Shown: positions 36,201 through 43,702 of the stretch, piece after piece | Numbering within the stretch: position 1 is the stretch's first letter | How the letters are laid out: each line of letters opens with the position of its first letter | NCBI RefSeq assembly: GCF_002879535.1 | Contig: NZ_PNOT02000032.1 | Location: 1-64,000 of the forward strand | From: Mesorhizobium intechi | GTDB taxonomy: Bacteria; Pseudomonadota; Alphaproteobacteria; Rhizobiales; Rhizobiaceae | Length of the DNA stretch: 64,000 bases | Reading direction: 5' to 3' | Program-made: the position numbers and the translations under genes | Notes under the pieces: generated by a model | What the model saw: only the letters and a program-made list of their open reading frames with translations | What the model was told of the DNA's origin: nothing | Databases searched by the model: none

Positions 36201-36646
36201 CAGGGATTTCGCCGCACGGGACGGCCGGAGTCGCGCCCGGCCAACAGCCAGTAGACCGAACCGGCGGCGGTGCCGGCGGTGGCGAGGAAGCCGAGAAAGC
36301 CTGGATTGAACACAAAGCCTCCGGCCGAGCCCGGGACAAGGACGCCAAAGGCGATGGAGGTGATCGCGCCCGTGACCGCGAAATAGAACCATCCCCGCAG
36401 GCACAGCCATTCGGCGACCAGGATCGCGGGACCGACGATCAGCAGCGCGCAGACCGCCACGGTCAGCACGGCGAGCGGGAAGGACCCCAGCCAGTCGAAG
36501 GTGAAAACCAGCGACCAGTTGCCATATTCGATCCCTTCCAGAAGCGTGATCATCAGCACCGGCACCAGGATCGAGGTCAGCACACCGGCGATGTAACCGA
36601 CGGCTATCATGGCGATACGTTTGAGCCCGGCGACGAGACGGCTCAC
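36200..36646 (-). CDS. Small polytopic membrane protein, coupled to rlmN
   Basis: 148 residues with four predicted helices ([61 protein letters not shown] and [20 protein letters not shown]). No family recognised. It overlaps the end of rlmN by 4 nt (ATGA), and the next gene overlaps its stop, so the three are one transcription unit. Confidence 0.75.
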   Translation of the reverse strand: MSRLVAGLKRIAMIAVGYIAGVLTSILVPVLMITLLEGIEYGNWSLVFTFDWLGSFPLAVLTVAVCALLIVGPAILVAEWLCLRGWFYFAVTGAITSIAFGVLVPGSAGGFVFNPGFLGFLATAGTAAGSVYWLLAGRDSGRPVRRNP

Positions 36647-37875
36647 GCCTCCCCGTGCCCCGCGATCATCATGGCTTCCAGCGCCAGCCGGTCCACTTTT
36701 CGCATGCGCTCGGATTCCGACTTCAGCTGGCCGCAGGCGGCGAGGATGTCGCGGCCGCGCGGCGTGCGGATCGGCGAGGCATAGCCGGCGTTGTTGATGT
36801 AGTCGGCGAATTTCTCGATCGTCTCCCAGTCAGAGCACTGGTAGTTGGTGCCCGGCCACGGGTTGAACGGGATCAGGTTGATCTTCGCCGGAATGCCCTT
36901 GAGCAGCTTGATCAGGCCCTTGGCATCCTCGATGGAATCGTTGACGTCCTTCAGCATCACATATTCGAAAGTGATGCGCCTGGCGTTCGAGAGGCCGGGA
37001 TAGGCGCGGCAGGCGGCGATCAGTTCCTTCAGCGGATACTTCTTGTTGATCGGCACCAGGAGGTCGCGCAGATCGTCATTGGTGGCATGCAGCGAGATCG
37101 CCAGCATGACGCCGATCTCCTCGCCGGTGCGGAAAATCTCGGGCACGACGCCGGAGGTCGACAGTGTGATGCGCCGCTTCGACAGGGAAAGCCCGTCGCC
37201 GTCGGAAGCGATGAGCAGCGCCTTCTTCACAGCCTCGAAATTGTAGAGCGGCTCGCCCATGCCCATCATGACGATGTTGGACACTTTGCGGCCCTCGGCC
37301 GGCACGATGGCGCCGTCCGGCGTGTCGCGGTCGGGGAAATCGCCGAGCCGGTCGCGGGCGGTGAGCAGTTGGGCGAGAATCTCTTCGGCCGTCAAATTGC
37401 GCACCAGCTTCTGCGTGCCGGTGTGGCAGAACGAACAGGTCAGCGTGCAGCCGACCTGCGAGGAGATGCAAAGCGTGCCACGGCCCTCCTCGGGAATATA
37501 GACGGTCTCGATCTCGACCGGCCGGCCGGCGCCGCGCGGCGGAAAGCGGAACAGCCATTTGCGGGTGCCGTCGGAAGAAATCTGCTCCTCGACGATCTCG
37601 GGACGCGCGACGGTGAAATGCTTGTCGAGCTCGGCGCGCAGGTCCTTGGAGATGTTGAACATGCCGGCGAAGTCGGAGACGCCGCGCACGTACATCCAGT
37701 GCCACAGCTGCTGGGCGCGCATCTTTGCCTGGCGCTCCGGCACGGTACCGGACGCGACGAGCGCCTCCGCGAGCTCGGCGCGGGTCAGGCCGATCAGCGA
37801 CGGCTTCTCCGGCGCGGCGCGGGCGCGCAACGCGTCACGGGCACCTTCAGTGGTGAGGTCGAAGGAAAGGGTCAT
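36643..37875 (-). CDS. rlmN: Dual-specificity rRNA/tRNA adenine-C2 methyltransferase RlmN
   Basis: 410 residues. Radical SAM enzyme that methylates A2503 of 23S rRNA and A37 of several tRNAs. The cluster motif [11 protein letters not shown] (CxxxCxxC) is near residue 140, and [13 protein letters not shown] and [22 protein letters not shown] follow. The C-terminal cysteine that carries the methyl intermediate is in ILAACGQL. The length is typical. It is the first gene of a unit with two small membrane proteins downstream. Confidence 0.97.
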   Translation of the reverse strand: MTLSFDLTTEGARDALRARAAPEKPSLIGLTRAELAEALVASGTVPERQAKMRAQQLWHWMYVRGVSDFAGMFNISKDLRAELDKHFTVARPEIVEEQISSDGTRKWLFRFPPRGAGRPVEIETVYIPEEGRGTLCISSQVGCTLTCSFCHTGTQKLVRNLTAEEILAQLLTARDRLGDFPDRDTPDGAIVPAEGRKVSNIVMMGMGEPLYNFEAVKKALLIASDGDGLSLSKRRITLSTSGVVPEIFRTGEEIGVMLAISLHATNDDLRDLLVPINKKYPLKELIAACRAYPGLSNARRITFEYVMLKDVNDSIEDAKGLIKLLKGIPAKINLIPFNPWPGTNYQCSDWETIEKFADYINNAGYASPIRTPRGRDILAACGQLKSESERMRKVDRLALEAMMIAGHGEA

Positions 37876-37973
37876 GGTTGCACAGATATAAGCGGTTTGC
37901 GGCCGATTTCATCCATCGTGCCGGGAACTGAAGCGCGGCGCATAGCACAGGTTGAGGGCAGAGTCATGCCGGG

Positions 37974-38032
37974 GTAGGGAATAGGGCGGCAGGTTGGTCT
38001 GACTCCCTTGCTGCCCTATTGCCCTATTCCCC
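37974..38032. repeat. Inverted array of AATAGGGC-like short repeats
   Basis: TAGGGAATAGGGCGGCAG on the left and CTGCCCTATTGCCCTATTCC on the right. Each arm contains short tandem units (GCCCTATT twice on the right), and the arms are complementary, giving a long hairpin of repeated octamers. It lies just upstream of the ClC gene ribosome binding site (GAGGA). Confidence 0.75.
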
Positions 38033-38048
38033 CTTCACGAGGACAGAC

Positions 38049-39404
38049 ATGGCCCCTCAATCGCGAAAATATCCCATGCTGCGGCGCTCGCGGGCGATGT
38101 GGGGCTCACGGCGTGTGTGGCAGCCGCGCCTGGTGTTCTGGGCCGGCGCGGTCTCGATCGGCGTCATCAGCGTGCTGTTCGCGGTGCTGGCCGACAAGGC
38201 GCAGGCGCTGTTCCATCTGATGATCGGCGATGGCGGCGGCTGGCGCTCCTATCTGCCGCTTGCGATCACGCCGCTCGGCTTCGTCCTATGCGCCTGGCTC
38301 GCCCACGCCTTCTTCCCAGGCTCGCAAGGCAGCGGCATTCCGCAGGCGATCGCCGCCCGCCACTTGCGTGACGACGACGATCGCAACCACCTTCTGTCGC
38401 TGCGGCTGGCGGCGGGCAAGATCGCGCTCACCATCGTCGGCCTGTTCTGCGGCGCTTCCATCGGGCGCGAGGGCCCGACCGTGCAGGTCGGCGCCTCGCT
38501 GATGCTGCAGGCGGCGCGCTGGGGCGGCATGACGCAGGCGCGGGGCCTGATCCTGGCCGGCTCGGCCGCCGGCATTGCCGCCGCCTTCAACACGCCGCTG
38601 GCCGGCATCGTCTTCGCCATCGAGGAGATGGGCCGCACCTATGAGGCGCGCACCAACGGGCTGGTGCTGACGGCAGTGATCCTGGCCGGCCTCGCCTCGC
38701 TCGGCCTGCTCGGCAATTACACCTATTTCGGCGTCTCGAAGGAGACGATCGCGTTTGCCGGCGACTGGCCGCTGGTGCTTGGCTGCGGCATCATCGGCGG
38801 CGGCTTCGGCGCGCTGTTCTCGCTGCTGGCGCTGAAGATCACGCGGCGGATCCGGCGCTGGCACACGCAGCAGCCCTTGCGGCGCGCCTTGCTGGTGGCG
38901 GCCGTCTGCGGGCTCGGCGTGGCGGCGATCGGCATCGCCTCGGGCGGGCTGACCTTCGGCACCGGCTACGCGCAGGCGCGCGGCGCCGTAGAAGGCGCGC
39001 CGCTGCCCTGGTTCTTCTTCGTGGAAAAATTCCTGGCCGGGCTGCTGTCGATGGTCTCGGGCATTCCCGGCGGCATCTTCGCGCCGTCGCTGGCGGTCGG
39101 CGCCGGCATCGGCAGTTCGCTCGGGCTGCTGTTCGGTGCCAGCGCGGGGGCTGCCGCGCTGCTTGGCATGGCCGGCTATTTCGCCGGCGTCGTGCAAGCG
39201 CCGATGACGGCCTTCGTCATCATACTGGAGATGACCGGCAATCACGACAATGTCATCGCGCTGATGCTGGCCTCGATGCTGGGCTACGGCACGGCGCGCA
39301 TCGTCTCGCACGAGCCGCTCTATCACGCGCTGTCGCGCGTCTTCATCGCCGAGGCGATCCGGCGGCGGCGGGCGGAAACGGTTTCGGAGCCAGGTCGGGG
39401 CTGA
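38049..39404 (+). CDS. ClC-family chloride channel/antiporter
   Basis: 451 residues with many membrane helices. Selectivity-filter motifs are present: GSQGSGIPQ near residue 98, GREGPTVQVGASL near 146 with the gating Glu, and GIPGGIFAPSLAVGAGIG near 345. It transports chloride, or exchanges chloride for protons, across the inner membrane. No CBS domains follow. The ATG at 38049 has GAGGA upstream. It ends just before a strong bidirectional terminator. Confidence 0.93.
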   Translation: MAPQSRKYPMLRRSRAMWGSRRVWQPRLVFWAGAVSIGVISVLFAVLADKAQALFHLMIGDGGGWRSYLPLAITPLGFVLCAWLAHAFFPGSQGSGIPQAIAARHLRDDDDRNHLLSLRLAAGKIALTIVGLFCGASIGREGPTVQVGASLMLQAARWGGMTQARGLILAGSAAGIAAAFNTPLAGIVFAIEEMGRTYEARTNGLVLTAVILAGLASLGLLGNYTYFGVSKETIAFAGDWPLVLGCGIIGGGFGALFSLLALKITRRIRRWHTQQPLRRALLVAAVCGLGVAAIGIASGGLTFGTGYAQARGAVEGAPLPWFFFVEKFLAGLLSMVSGIPGGIFAPSLAVGAGIGSSLGLLFGASAGAAALLGMAGYFAGVVQAPMTAFVIILEMTGNHDNVIALMLASMLGYGTARIVSHEPLYHALSRVFIAEAIRRRRAETVSEPGRG

Positions 39405-39405
39405 A

Positions 39406-39443
39406 AAGCAAAGGGCCGGGCATTGCGGCCCGGCCCTTTGCTT
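39406..39443. terminator. Bidirectional terminator between ClC and IalB genes
   Basis: Perfect 16-bp stem AAGCAAAGGGCCGGGC / GCCCGGCCCTTTGCTT with loop ATTGCG, between two convergent genes. Stem is long and GC-rich, with short A/T runs on each side. Confidence 0.85.
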
Positions 39444-39459
39444 CAAGGCGAAGGTTTGC

Positions 39460-39963
39460 CTATTTGCACTTGGCGATCGACGACAGCGCCGCCGAAATGC
39501 CCTTCAGCGAGAAGACATAGGAGGTGGGGTTGCCGCGCCCGGACTTCGCCGTCACCTTCATGTCGGTGCCGGTCTTCATGGCGGCGATCAGCACCGGCTC
39601 CTCGGCGGCGTTCTCGACCCAGGCCGACTTGCCGCGCGTGAACATCGAGAAGGACTTCTTGTCGATGGTAACGGTGGCCTTGGAGCCTTGCTGGAAATTG
39701 TAGCCGGCGATGAATTGCGGCTCGTAGGACACCTGCTGGCCGGGACGCTGGCTGACGAAGAAGAACATGTCGCCATGGTCGAGCGTCGGCGGCTGCTTGT
39801 CGGTCGGCACGGTGAGCACGTAGCAGACCTTGCCGCCCGATGCCTGGTAGCTGTAGGTGCCCCAGGCATTGTGCTGGCCGATCTTGGTTGCCTGCTGCGC
39901 CAGAACGGGCGCTGCCGAGGCCACCAGGACCAGACTCGAAACCAGTGCTATCAATCCGCGCAT
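39460..39963 (-). CDS. Invasion associated locus B (IalB) family protein
   Basis: 167 residues. The signal peptide is LIALVSSLVLVASAAPVLA, then QQ. The mature part has the IalB features WGTYSYQASGGKVCYVL and a C-terminal SLKGISAALSSIAKCK with the conserved cysteine partner. The two cysteines probably form a disulfide. IalB family proteins are periplasmic and linked to host-cell invasion in Bartonella, but in free-living or symbiotic rhizobia the role is unknown. Confidence 0.9.
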   Translation of the reverse strand: MRGLIALVSSLVLVASAAPVLAQQATKIGQHNAWGTYSYQASGGKVCYVLTVPTDKQPPTLDHGDMFFFVSQRPGQQVSYEPQFIAGYNFQQGSKATVTIDKKSFSMFTRGKSAWVENAAEEPVLIAAMKTGTDMKVTAKSGRGNPTSYVFSLKGISAALSSIAKCK

Positions 39964-40237
39964 CGTCTTTCCCGTATTCCAAATGGTGCGGGGGCGGGCC
40001 GCATGGCGTCCTGCCGTCGCTTCATTTTGATTTAATCTGGGTTACCAAACGGTGAATTTCCCTCAAGAAAAGGACGCTCACCCCAGGAAACCGCCGCCAT
40101 TCCCGCGCCGCCGCCTAGTCAGCGGCCGGCGCGACGTCCCTTCGGCGACTTGGAGGCCACGAAAGCGGCAAGAGTTTGACTTTTCAGCGGGGCCTCCAAA
40201 CGCCTCCGCCCACAGGGCGCGCGCCACGTGAAGGCGC

Positions 40238-40600
40238 TCAGTTCACGTCGGCGATGGCGTCCTTGGCCGCCTGGCGATGTGCCGGCGTGATGTGGGCGCC
40301 GACGGCGGTGATCGCGGCGGTGAGCACGGCGATGTCGTCGGTGAAACCGAGGCCGAAGACGAAGTCGGGGATGAGGTCCACCGGCAGGACGAAATAACCG
40401 AGCGCGGCCACCAATATGCCCTTGGCGCGCAGCGGCGTGTTCTTGTCCATGGCGCAGTAATAGGCGGCGACGACCTCTTCCATGAACGGGATCTGCCGCG
40501 CGGCCTTCTTGGCCGTGCGCCAGAACTTCTCGCGCACTTCGCCCTCACCGCCCAGCCTTTCGCCAAAGCCGAAGAAGTCAAAACCGGATTCTTGCGCCAT
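40238..40600 (-). CDS. YkvA-family (DUF1232) membrane-associated protein
   Basis: 120 residues. The DUF1232 signature is GILVAALGYFVLPVDLIPDFVFGLGFTDDI, near residue 60, preceded by an amphipathic region. It probably has one or two membrane-embedded helices. Function is unknown. The ATG at 40600 has AAGGAG upstream. Confidence 0.88.
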   Translation of the reverse strand: MAQESGFDFFGFGERLGGEGEVREKFWRTAKKAARQIPFMEEVVAAYYCAMDKNTPLRAKGILVAALGYFVLPVDLIPDFVFGLGFTDDIAVLTAAITAVGAHITPAHRQAAKDAIADVN

Positions 40601-40728
40601 CAATTACTCCTTGCGGGCCTCATGCGCTTCCTGGCGCATGCCTCGCGAGGCAAAATGTGGTGAAAGCCGGACCCGGCTGCAAGATGCGGGTGCCGATTTG
40701 GCGCCACCGCTCACGGCCAGGCGCACAC

Positions 40729-41025
40729 TCAGCCGCCGAAGTAGTGGTTCATCTTCTTTGCCAGCGCTATGTCGAGCGCCGTGACGCCGCCGGCGTCATG
40801 GGTGTTCAGCGTCACGTCGACGGTCTTGTAGACATTCGACCAGTCGGGGTGATGATCCATCTTCTCGGCGGCCAGCGCCACGCGGGTCATGAAGGCGAAG
40901 GCTTCGGAAAAATTCCTGAAGACGAAGCTGCGCTTGATCGAGCCGCCGTCCGGGGCCAGCGACCAGTCGCCGAGTTCGGCAAGGGCGGCGGTGATGGCGT
41001 CCTTGCTGAGTTTTTCTCTCGTCAT
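40729..41025 (-). CDS. phhB: 4a-hydroxytetrahydrobiopterin dehydratase (PCD/DCoH family)
   Basis: 98 residues. Active-site histidines are in [31 protein letters not shown], the family core. It regenerates the pterin cofactor after aromatic amino acid hydroxylation. No phenylalanine hydroxylase lies nearby in the window. Start at 41025 (MTREKLSK) is chosen because the domain starts there. Confidence 0.92.
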   Translation of the reverse strand: MTREKLSKDAITAALAELGDWSLAPDGGSIKRSFVFRNFSEAFAFMTRVALAAEKMDHHPDWSNVYKTVDVTLNTHDAGGVTALDIALAKKMNHYFGG

Positions 41026-41129
41026 GATGATTTCCCATGCTATTTCGAGTTTGACCCTCACCATAGTGCAAGTCACCCCGAAGTGCCTTGCGGTTTTGGG
41101 GTTCCAAATGCACGAACGGCGCATATCGA

Positions 41130-41645
41130 ATGAGCACAAAGCCGATAAATTCCATTCTGTTCGTCTGCCTCGGCAACATCTGCCGCTCGCCGCTGGCCGA
41201 GGGCGTCTTTCGCGCCGTCTGGGCCGAGCGTGGCCGGGGGCGCGACATGCTGCTCGATTCGGCCGCCACCAGCGGCTGGGAGGTCGGCTCGGCGCCGGAT
41301 CCGCGCTCGATCGCGGTCGCCATTCGTCACGGCATCGACATTTCCGCGCAGAGGGCGCGCAAGGTCACGCCGCAGGATTTCTCCCGTTTCGATCTGATCC
41401 TCGGCATGGATCGCTCGAATGTCGCCGACCTTAAGGCGCTGGCGCCGGCGGCACGCGACCGGGTGCGGCTCTACATGGAGTTCGCGCACGGACACGCGCG
41501 TGACGTGCCCGATCCCTATTATGACGGTGAGGATGCGTTCGCGTCGGTCTACCGCATGATCCGCGAGGCGTCGGAGGCGCTGGCGACGCGGCTGGCGGCG
41601 CGGGCATCGTTGCCGGACAGCGGCCAGGCTTCCTCGACGATGTAG
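41130..41645 (+). CDS. Low-molecular-weight protein-tyrosine phosphatase
   Basis: 171 residues. The catalytic P-loop [15 protein letters not shown] (C-x5-R-S) is near residue 14, and the acid loop DVPDPYYDG lies near 130. It removes phosphate from tyrosine in regulatory or exopolysaccharide proteins, or acts as an arsenate-reductase relative; phosphatase is more likely from the DPYY loop. The ATG at 41130 is used because the P-loop must be near the N-terminus. Its 3' end overlaps the convergent thpR gene by 97 nt. Confidence 0.93.
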   Translation: MSTKPINSILFVCLGNICRSPLAEGVFRAVWAERGRGRDMLLDSAATSGWEVGSAPDPRSIAVAIRHGIDISAQRARKVTPQDFSRFDLILGMDRSNVADLKALAPAARDRVRLYMEFAHGHARDVPDPYYDGEDAFASVYRMIREASEALATRLAARASLPDSGQASSTM

Positions 41646-42145
41646 GGGCCGCCGCCGACCGAATCGCGCGACGACATCAGCACGAAGCGACCGATGCGGA
41701 AGGGCAATGTCGAGAAATTGCCGCGTGCCGACAGATATTGCGCCACGTCCAGCGGGCTTGAATTGCGCAGCCGCGCCAGTGTGACGTGCGGCATGAACTT
41801 GCGCGGATCGGCGGGAATGCCAAGCCGCTGGCAGATGCGCTCGATCTCGCCCTGAAGCGCGGCCAGATCAGGCGAGGCGGACGCCCCGGCCCATACGGCG
41901 TGCGGCTTTTTCTGGCCGAAAGCGCCGACACCGGACAAAGCCAGTGAGAAGGACGGCCGGTGGACGCGGTCCAGCGCGTTGGCGATCTCGTCGGCGACAT
42001 GACCTTGGACATCGCCGATGAAGCGCAGCGTCAGATGGTAGTTTTCGACATCGATCCAGCGGGCCCCGGGCAGGCCGCCCCGGAGCAGGGACAGCGACAA
42101 GGCAGCATCACGCGGAATTTCGAGGGCGGTGAAAAGACGCGGCAT
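41549..42145 (-). CDS. thpR: RNA 2',3'-cyclic phosphodiesterase
   Basis: 198 residues. The two HxTx motifs are HLTLRFIGD near residue 40 and HVTLARLR near 120, the catalytic pair of the 2H phosphoesterase (LigT/ThpR) family. The protein is cytoplasmic and acts on 2',3'-cyclic ends. GGGAGG precedes the ATG. About 30 residues beyond the domain are encoded antisense to the phosphatase gene. Confidence 0.92.
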   Translation of the reverse strand: MPRLFTALEIPRDAALSLSLLRGGLPGARWIDVENYHLTLRFIGDVQGHVADEIANALDRVHRPSFSLALSGVGAFGQKKPHAVWAGASASPDLAALQGEIERICQRLGIPADPRKFMPHVTLARLRNSSPLDVAQYLSARGNFSTLPFRIGRFVLMSSRDSVGGGPYIVEEAWPLSGNDARAASRVASASDASRIMR

Positions 42146-42273
42146 GAAGAGCCTCCCTTCCTCGAATCGAACTGTCACCTATAGCGAATCATCGATAGTC
42201 GAACGTAGCAAGAGGTTTATTGGTCACAGGCTTTGCTAAAAACTTCCCTAACGGACGGTGGTTCCAGCTCCCC

Positions 42274-42918
42274 TCAGGCACCTCCGGGCACCGCCGCAAT
42301 CGCCTTCTCGACCGTCGGCAGGATGCGCTCGACCATCAGGTCGACCCCCTTGGCGCTCGGATGCAGGCCATCCTCGAGCTGCATGCCGGGCTGGCCGGCA
42401 ACGCCGTCGAGGAAGAACGGGTAGAGCGGCACATCGTATTTTTTCGCCAGCTCCGGAAAGATGGCGTCGAAAGCGGTCTGGTAGTCGGCGCCGAGATTGG
42501 GCGCGGCGCGCATGCCGGCCAGAAGCACGGCGATCTTGCGCTGCTTGAGCCTGGCCAGCATCTCGTCGAGGTTGTTCCTGGGGATATCGGGCGAGACGCC
42601 GCGCAGCATGTCGTTGGCGCCGAGTTCGAGGATGACCAGCCGGGTTCCGTCCGGCACCGACCAGTCGAGCCGCGCCAGGCCGCCGCTGGTGGTGTCGCCG
42701 GAAACACCGGCGTTGCCGACGGCCACGTCACGGCCCTTGGCGCGCAGGGCAGCCTGCAATTTGTCGGTAAAACCCTCGCCGGGCCCGAGAGCGTAACCCG
42801 CCATCAGGCTGTCGCCGAAGCCGACGATCTTGAAGGGCTCGGCCCGCGCCGACGAAATGGCGCCGCAAAGGGCGGGGAAAAGGATCAAGCCTGCGGCTAT
42901 CTGGCGTTTGAAAGACAT
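42274..42918 (-). CDS. tesA: SGNH/GDSL hydrolase, arylesterase (TesA-like)
   Basis: 214 residues. The signal peptide is GLILFPALCGAISSARA. Block I GDSLMAGY carries the nucleophile, block III GANDML and block V DGLHPSAKG supply the other catalytic residues. It is a periplasmic esterase/thioesterase/lysophospholipase of the TesA family. It is divergent from ybbA-ybbP, as in Escherichia coli, which points to the same YbbAP-TesA functional unit. About 88 nt separate the start codons. Confidence 0.93.
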   Translation of the reverse strand: MSFKRQIAAGLILFPALCGAISSARAEPFKIVGFGDSLMAGYALGPGEGFTDKLQAALRAKGRDVAVGNAGVSGDTTSGGLARLDWSVPDGTRLVILELGANDMLRGVSPDIPRNNLDEMLARLKQRKIAVLLAGMRAAPNLGADYQTAFDAIFPELAKKYDVPLYPFFLDGVAGQPGMQLEDGLHPSAKGVDLMVERILPTVEKAIAAVPGGA

Positions 42919-43006
42919 GCGGCAGGCCCCATATGACCAAAGGATTCTTCCGGGCGACGGCTTCCGGCAAACAGAGCCTTCACGTTCCATATAGGACACT
43001 TTCATT

Positions 43007-43702
43007 TTGACAGAAGCCGTCATCGCGCTGAAAGACGTATCCCTGAGGCTCGGCGAAGGCGCTTCGTCGGTCCATGTGCTCAAGGGCGTCAGCCTCGAAG
43101 TGGCGCGCGGCGAGGCGACCGGCATCGTCGGCCCTTCGGGGTCCGGCAAGTCGACATTGTTGATGGTCCTGGCAGGCCTGGAAAGGGTCGATTCGGGTAC
43201 GGTACGAATCGCCGGCGAGTTGCTCAACGGCAAAAGCGAGGATCAGATTGCTTCGTTTCGTGGCCGAAACATTGGCATCGTCTTCCAGTCCTTCCACCTC
43301 ATCCCCAATATGACGGCGCTCGAGAATGTCGCGGTGCCGCTGGAACTGGCCGGCCATGCCGATCCGTTTTCGGTGGCGGCACGCGAACTGGCGGCGGTCG
43401 GCCTGAGCGACCGCGTCACCCATTATCCCGGCGAACTCTCCGGCGGCGAGCAGCAGCGCGTGGCGATCGCCCGGGCGCTGGCACCGTCGCCGCGCATCCT
43501 CATCGCCGACGAGCCGACCGGCAATCTCGACCAGGCGACCGGGTGGCAGGTCGCCGACCTGCTGTTCGCCAAGGCGGCTGAACGCGGCATGACGCTGGTG
43601 CTGGTCACCCACGATCCGGCGCTTGCGGCGCGCTGTTCGCGCCAGGTTTCGATGCGCTCGGGCCGGATCGAAACAACCGTGGCCTTGAAGGTGACCGCCT
43701 GA
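43007..43702 (+). CDS. ybbA: ABC transporter ATP-binding protein (YbbA-like)
   Basis: 231 residues. Walker A GPSGSGKST near residue 44, Q-loop VFQSFHL, signature LSGGEQQRVAIARAL, Walker B ILIADEPTGNLD, H-loop VTHD. LolD/MacB-type ATPase. Translation seems to start at TTG (43007), because no ATG or GTG is nearer in frame before VIALKDVSL; AGGA lies about 11 nt upstream. The stop TGA shares a base with the ATG of ybbP. Confidence 0.93.
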   Translation: MTEAVIALKDVSLRLGEGASSVHVLKGVSLEVARGEATGIVGPSGSGKSTLLMVLAGLERVDSGTVRIAGELLNGKSEDQIASFRGRNIGIVFQSFHLIPNMTALENVAVPLELAGHADPFSVAARELAAVGLSDRVTHYPGELSGGEQQRVAIARALAPSPRILIADEPTGNLDQATGWQVADLLFAKAAERGMTLVLVTHDPALAARCSRQVSMRSGRIETTVALKVTA

